Assembly: GCA_023807065.1 (NCBI GenBank)
Contig: JAJJLU010000335.1
Location: 1 to 64,000 of the forward strand
From: Isotricha intestinalis
Taxonomy: Eukaryota > Ciliophora > Litostomatea > Vestibuliferida > Isotrichidae
DNA length: 64,000 nt
Direction of reading: 5' to 3'
Shown: positions 59,022 through 64,000 of the stretch, piece by piece
Layout: each line of letters starts with the position of its first letter
Numbering within the stretch: the first letter of the stretch is position 1
Made by a program: the position numbers and the translations under genes
Notes under the pieces: generated by a model
Database searches by the model: none
What the model was told of the DNA's origin: nothing
What the model saw: the letters and a program-made list of their open reading frames with translations, nothing else

Positions 59022-61118
59022 ATGTCAAATAATTCTTATCAAGATCAAAATAATATCAATAATAATAATAATATTATGGATCATTCAATAAAAAATAGTA
59101 ATAATTCTTCAAAAAGAAATTCTCAAGAAGATATTTTTAATCAATATAAATTAAATATGGTCAGAGTTAATCCAATTCAAAAATCAATTTTAACAGAAAA
59201 TAATCCTCAAATTGAAATTGAACCAAAAAAACAAGAAATTGAATTATTAATAAAGTAAATTATAATATTATTAAATAATATTAGAGTTAAATCTGGTGAA
59301 AGAGAAGATCATAATGAACTTATGAAAATTGTGATTGTTGTTTCAACGATTAAACAACCTAAAATCCAAATTCAAATTACTAGTCCTCATGATCCTTTGA
59401 TTTTATATATGTTAGATATATCTGAAGTTGAATTTCATCAAATTAAAACCGAACAAAGTTTACTTATTGATTTTCAAAACTTTCCTTCTTTTTTAGTTAA
59501 AATGATTAACTTATGTGGAGAGGAAAATAGTAAATATAATTGTATTTTAGAAAAAATAAATTTAAATCAAGCTGCTTTTATTATTCAAGAAAGAACTAAA
59601 TTTAGAGAATTAAATCATTTAGTTTTGGAATTTACACAAGCTAATGATACAATTGTTAAAAAATATTTAGGTTCAGTTTTTATGGAATTCAAATCGAAAT
59701 ATAAAAATGTTTTAGAAAATTTGAATAATTTAGATTTAAATTATAAAAACTTAACTGATGAAAATAACAAATTAAAAGATTCCATTCAACAAAAACAATT
59801 AGAACAAAAAACAAATTATGATAATTTATTAAATGAAAAAAATAATGAAATAAATACTATAAAAGAACAATGCTTTCAAGAATCAAAAAGTCAATTAGAA
59901 AAATTAGAAAAAGAAAAAAATGATAAAATATTGGATTTAGAAAATAAAATATTATCTCTTCAACAAAATTTAGAAGAACTTCAAAAATCCAAAACAGAAT
60001 TAGAAGACAATAAAATGAAATTAGAATTAACTCAAAAAGATTTAGAAGGAAAAAATGCAATATCAAATACAGAATTAAATGTATATAAAGGAGATATAGA
60101 TAATTTAAGACAAGAAAATTCAAATTTAAATCAAAAATGTTTTACTCAAGAAAAAGAAATAACAGAATTAACATTTAAATTAGAAAATATGAATAAACAA
60201 TTAGAAGAAAAAGAAAAAGGAGGAGAAAATTTAAATCAATTAGTAGATACATTAACTAAACAAAGAGAATCAAATGAAGATAATATTAAATCATTAAAAT
60301 TATCAAATGTTAAACTTGAAGAAAAATTACAAACAAGTATCAAAGAAATTAATAAAGGAAATGAAATTATTCAAAAATTACAAAATGATATTAAAAATCA
60401 AAAATCAAAATTGAAAACAATTAAACAAACTTTAACAAGTCAAGAACAAATAACTCATGAAAAAGAAATGCTATTAGAAAGTCAAAATAGAAGTTTAAAT
60501 GATATTAAAAGAAATAATGATTTAAAAGATAAAGATATATCAAATTTAAAAAATCAAATTGAAGCTTTTTCAATGAAAATAACTGAAAATGAAAAATTAA
60601 TTGAAGATAATAAGCAAATGATAATGTATTTAAATAAAACTAAAAATGATAATATGACTAATCCATTTAGAAGTAGATTTAGTGGAGAAAATACTATTAA
60701 TGAGAATTCAAATGCTTTTTCCAATTATAATTTACCTAATTCTAATTTTCAAAATAATTATTTTAATAAGAATAATAATATCAATTCAAATTTACAATTT
60801 ATGAATAATCCTAATGAAATTAATAAAAATATTTATCCAAATGAAAATAATAACTTTTTAAGTTCTGAAACTATTCAAAATAATAATTATTTGCAAACTT
60901 CAGGAATTAGTAATAGTGGAATGATAATGCCAGAAACTAATTTTTTGGGTATTCAAAGAAATAATAATAAGGTTATGATAAACTCATTAAGTAGTTCTGG
61001 AAATAACAATATGCAGAATTCAAATCATTCATCTAAAGGTTCTGAAAGAAAATATAACATGGAAGAAGAATTTCCAAGACAAATGATTCAACCACAAAGT
61101 ATCGTAACAAAACCATAA
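59022..61118 (+). CDS. SAS6: SAS-6 centriole cartwheel protein (two exons)
   Basis: Exons 59022-59254 and 59285-61118 join across a 30-nt intron to 688 residues, near the 657 of human SASS6. A disordered N-terminus precedes the SAS-6 head domain: 'KVKSGEREDHNELMKIVI', 'LILYMLDISEVEFHQIKTE', 'QSLLIDFQNFPSFLVKMI'. A long coiled coil follows (about 225-500), ending near 'LIEDNKQMIMYLNK', as in animal proteins. The tail is Asn/Ser-rich. SAS-6 dimers assemble the nine-fold cartwheel that sets basal-body symmetry. Unspliced, the head domain loses its first strand. It ends in TAA. Confidence 0.94.
59255..59284 (+). other. 30-nt intron in SAS-6
   Basis: It starts GTAAATTATA, ends AATAATATTAG, and contains an in-frame TAA. 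Removal joins 'EIELLIK' to 'VKSGERED', restoring the conserved REDH motif region in frame. At 30 nt it is the shortest intron seen here. Confidence 0.88.
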
Positions 61119-61704
61119 AAAATATTAATTTTGAAATAACAAAAAATATTACTTTTTTTTTTAAATAAATCAATATTAAAATCTTATATTTAATTTTAAA
61201 CATAAACTGAAAAAAAACAAAACTTAAAAATGGGAACTTTAGTTTTTAAGCACTTTTTTTTCCTTTCATCTAAAAGTTTATTAATTTTATGGATTTTTCA
61301 TAGATTTTTTAAAGTAATGTGAGAACATCAAATTTCAGTATTTAGCTTTTATTTTTTCCCATTGATAAATTTTTTCTAAACATAATTATTTTAATTATAT
61401 ATTTCTTACTTTTAAAGAGTTCATTCCAATATAAATAATCATTTTGTCATAAGTTATGTTTCCTCCTTAAGAAGCATTTCAAAGGTTTTGTATTATTTTT
61501 TTTATATCAAATTCTTGAATTGTTAATTTAATAATTTGGGTAAAAGTAATTAATATAAATAATATATAAATTTTATAAAAATATCTAAATTAATTTCTAT
61601 ATTAATTAAATAATATTCTATTCATAAAAAAAATAAAAAAGACCCAAAATATAAACATCAATATTTTAATTAAAAAAAAATAATATAATAAATGTAAAAA
61701 AACG
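61119..61704. other. Intergenic spacer
   Basis: 586 bases between SAS-6 and the second kinase. A slightly GC-richer stretch (about 61440-61490, with TTTCCTCCTTAAGAAGCA) could belong to an RNA gene, but I recognise none. Confidence 0.45.
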
Positions 61705-63801
61705 ATGGAGAAAAAAGAAAATATAAATCAATTAAACAATGAATTCTTAATATCATCATATAAAATAATAGGTCTTTTAGGAAAAGGTTCTTTTGGAGTT
61801 GTAAAACTAGGAATTCATATTCCAACAAATGAAAAAGTTGCAATTAAAATAATATCAAAGAAAAACAAAAAGCATAATATTTTAACAAACTCAGAAATTT
61901 CAATTTTAAAGTCCTTAAATCATCAAAATATAGTAAAAATATATGAAGTAATAGAAACTAATGATAATTTTTATATAATCTTTGAATATATTTCAGGAGG
62001 AGAATTACAAAAATTTATATTAAATCAAGGTCGATTAAATCAAACAACAATCATGAATTTTTTTTATCAATTAGTAGTAGGAATATCTTATTTACATAAT
62101 AATAATATAATTCATAGAGATTTAAAACCAGAAAATATTCTATTAACTAAAAATGAAGAAATTAAAATTATAGATTTTGGTTTGGCAATAAAATTGGATA
62201 AAAAAAATCAAATGTTAAATTCTCAATGTGGTTCAATAAATTATTGTTCACCTGAAATAATAAAAGGAGAAGAATATAATGGAAAATTAGCAGATATTTG
62301 GAGTATTGGAATTATATTATATGTTATGAATTGTGGTAATCCTCCTTTTATAGGAAAAAATAATAAGGAAATTCAAAAAAATATATTAAATTGTAAAATT
62401 GAATTTCCTTCTAATTTCCCTTTTATTATTAAAGATTTAATATCAAAAATATTAGTAATTAATCCGAATAAAAGAATAAATCTAAAAGGAATAATGCAAC
62501 ATTCTGTATATAAACATGGTCAAAGGATTTTTATGAATGATAATATTATATATGATAATAAAACTAATTGTATTAAAGAGAATATTTTAAAACAATGTGA
62601 AAGTATTGCAATAAAAGATATGAAGCAATTTGAAGGAAATGATGATATTAATAAGATTGCTTTAAAAAAAATATTAAAAAATAAAGCATTAAGAGAAACT
62701 AATTGGAGTAATTTTTTAAGTGGATATAATTCAGCTGAAAATAAAAAATATAAAAGAGATCCTTATTTTTTTCGAAGTTTTACCCCAACTAATATAGATG
62801 TTTTAACCGCAAGAAATTTAAATAATAATTTTAAAAAATTTGATGATATTAATATTTTCGATAGTTCAATTAGTCCTATTAAAAATAAATTAAAATTAAA
62901 CCAACAAAAAAGAAAAATGAAAAATAAACATAGTAAAAGTTCAAAAAAAACTCTTTCAATTAATATAAATTCAGTAATAAAAGAATCTAATTATTCTATA
63001 TTAAATAATCAAAAAGAGACTGATAAAAAAATAACAATAAAAGTATATAGAAATGTATCAGATAAAAATTATAAAAAAATAACAAAAGATACCGACAATA
63101 ACAAAAATATCATTCATAGTAATGAAGATAATAATAAAAAAATAAGTATATTAGAAGTAACAAGTTCAGATAATATAAAAAATAATCAAAATAATAAAAA
63201 TCAAAATTCAAACGATAAAAAAAATTCGACTCAATCAAGTAAATTTACTATTTATTTAACAAAAGAAAAAGCAAAAGCCCCTACAAAATTATTCCCATAC
63301 ACAATTAATTTTTCAGCAAATTCAATTAAAAATAAAGTAAATCAATCAAAATTAAAACCATATATAAAAAGAAATAAGAAAAGAACTTCTCAAGATGATT
63401 ATAATACTTCTCAAAAATCAATTATTCAAAAATCTTCAAATGAAAATTCCTCATTTAATATTGCAAGAAGTTTAATTTTAGCTCATAAAACTTTATTAAC
63501 AGAACCTTCACAAAGTCCTTTAAAATCTGCAGAAAAAGATTCTAAAGTTCATATAGTTAGATTAAATAGAATTAATAGATATTCAGATAAAAAAATGTTG
63601 GATGGAAAAATTCATAATGATGAAAATGATTATAAGAAAGATAGAAATAATCATTTTTTATCAAAAACCTTAAGTAAACATATGAAAACAATTAATACAT
63701 ATGGTTTTAGTAATTATATTAATATGAATCTAAATCCTCCTGTTAAAATAAGTGTTCAATTAAATGAACTTTGTAATTCGGAAAAGAAAGAAAAGAATTA
63801 A
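61705..63801 (+). CDS. AMPK/SNF1-like Ser/Thr kinase
   Basis: 698 residues. The kinase domain spans about 18-272: G-loop GKGSFGVV (26-33), K48, E64, HRD (137-139), DFG (157-159), then 'NSQCGSINYCSPE', where Ser173 replaces the usual activation-loop Thr. All catalytic residues are intact. The rest is Lys/Asn/Ser-rich and disordered, with no UBA-like segment as in the 38066 kinase. Both kinases share 'KLGIHxPT' after the G-loop, so they are paralogues within the CAMK-like group that is expanded in ciliates. It ends in TAA. Confidence 0.91.
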   Translation: MEKKENINQLNNEFLISSYKIIGLLGKGSFGVVKLGIHIPTNEKVAIKIISKKNKKHNILTNSEISILKSLNHQNIVKIYEVIETNDNFYIIFEYISGGELQKFILNQGRLNQTTIMNFFYQLVVGISYLHNNNIIHRDLKPENILLTKNEEIKIIDFGLAIKLDKKNQMLNSQCGSINYCSPEIIKGEEYNGKLADIWSIGIILYVMNCGNPPFIGKNNKEIQKNILNCKIEFPSNFPFIIKDLISKILVINPNKRINLKGIMQHSVYKHGQRIFMNDNIIYDNKTNCIKENILKQCESIAIKDMKQFEGNDDINKIALKKILKNKALRETNWSNFLSGYNSAENKKYKRDPYFFRSFTPTNIDVLTARNLNNNFKKFDDINIFDSSISPIKNKLKLNQQKRKMKNKHSKSSKKTLSININSVIKESNYSILNNQKETDKKITIKVYRNVSDKNYKKITKDTDNNKNIIHSNEDNNKKISILEVTSSDNIKNNQNNKNQNSNDKKNSTQSSKFTIYLTKEKAKAPTKLFPYTINFSANSIKNKVNQSKLKPYIKRNKKRTSQDDYNTSQKSIIQKSSNENSSFNIARSLILAHKTLLTEPSQSPLKSAEKDSKVHIVRLNRINRYSDKKMLDGKIHNDENDYKKDRNNHFLSKTLSKHMKTINTYGFSNYINMNLNPPVKISVQLNELCNSEKKEKN

Positions 63802-64000
63802 TTTTTATTATTATTAAATTAATTTTTTAAGGAATTAATTTTAAATAATTTATATTAATTTATTAAAATTAAATTTTATTAATCTCTATAATATATAAAT
63901 AAAATAAATAAAATAAAAAAATAATTTTAATAATTCTCCTAAATTAATTATTCAGATTTTTATAAATCATGATATTGGAATTAAAATAATAAAATATCCT

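Noticed and set aside
1..64000. tRNA, rRNA, snRNA genes, CRISPR arrays, transposons
   Set aside because: No GC-rich cloverleaf, A/B-box pair, Sm-site RNA, direct-repeat array, inverted terminal repeat or transposase/reverse transcriptase motif was seen by eye; a covariance-model scan would be decisive.

Overview
The window is the left end of a linear, extremely AT-rich eukaryotic chromosome, most likely a ciliate macronuclear chromosome. It opens with four exact CCCCAAT repeats, a ciliate-style C-strand telomere. It carries motile-cilium and centriole genes (DAW1, SAS-6) and large multi-pass PAS-type membrane proteins typical of ciliates. All three stop codons terminate genes here: mostly TAA, with TGA for example at the cyclin and TAG for example at the SWEET gene. 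The code is therefore standard. Telomere, standard code and starch-type metabolism together fit a litostome such as a rumen ciliate; that placement is inference. The right edge at base 64000 has no telomere, so the chromosome continues.

Genes are compact, alternate strands often and are nearly intron-free. Three genes are interrupted by tiny GT-AG introns of 30, 37 and 39 nt. Splicing them restores full-length SAS-6, a tandem-FHA protein with an MGNCC N-terminus, and the outer-dynein-arm assembly factor DAW1.

Layout. 1-8.4 kb: telomere, a small secreted protein, a coiled-coil protein, thioredoxin, a 1580-residue PAS membrane protein, a multi-pass protein. 8.4-13.2 kb: a gene-poor stretch holding one large GTPase with an Hsp20-like tail, interrupted by an in-frame TAA and needing a -1 frameshift. 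13.2-25.3 kb: DAW1, two long hydrophilic/coiled-coil proteins, a C2H2/AT-hook protein, a SWEET sugar transporter, an IQ-motif protein with a PP1-docking motif. 25.5-38 kb: PP2C, acylated and low-complexity proteins, a Rab GTPase, ESCRT-I Vps23/TSG101, DPM3, a laforin-like glucan phosphatase with two CBM20 domains, a PDI-like protein. 38-52 kb: an AMPK/MARK-like kinase, an active and a probably dead pepsin-like protease, a tyrosine phosphatase, a Cys-rich surface protein, a coiled-coil protein, a tail-anchored protein, a degenerate PAP2 membrane protein. 52.5-64 kb: tandem-FHA protein, cyclin, RING/TRAF-finger/SPRY protein, MORN protein, SAS-6, a second AMPK-like kinase.

The genes serve cilium/centriole assembly, reversible phosphorylation, endomembrane traffic and ER glycosylation, and storage-glucan handling. 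No co-functional cluster or mobile element is evident. The items most worth a second look are the GTPase-Hsp20 gene with its A AAA AAG heptamer, the 9-nt first exon of the FHA gene, the double-CBM20 phosphatase, and two enzyme-fold proteins that have lost catalytic residues.
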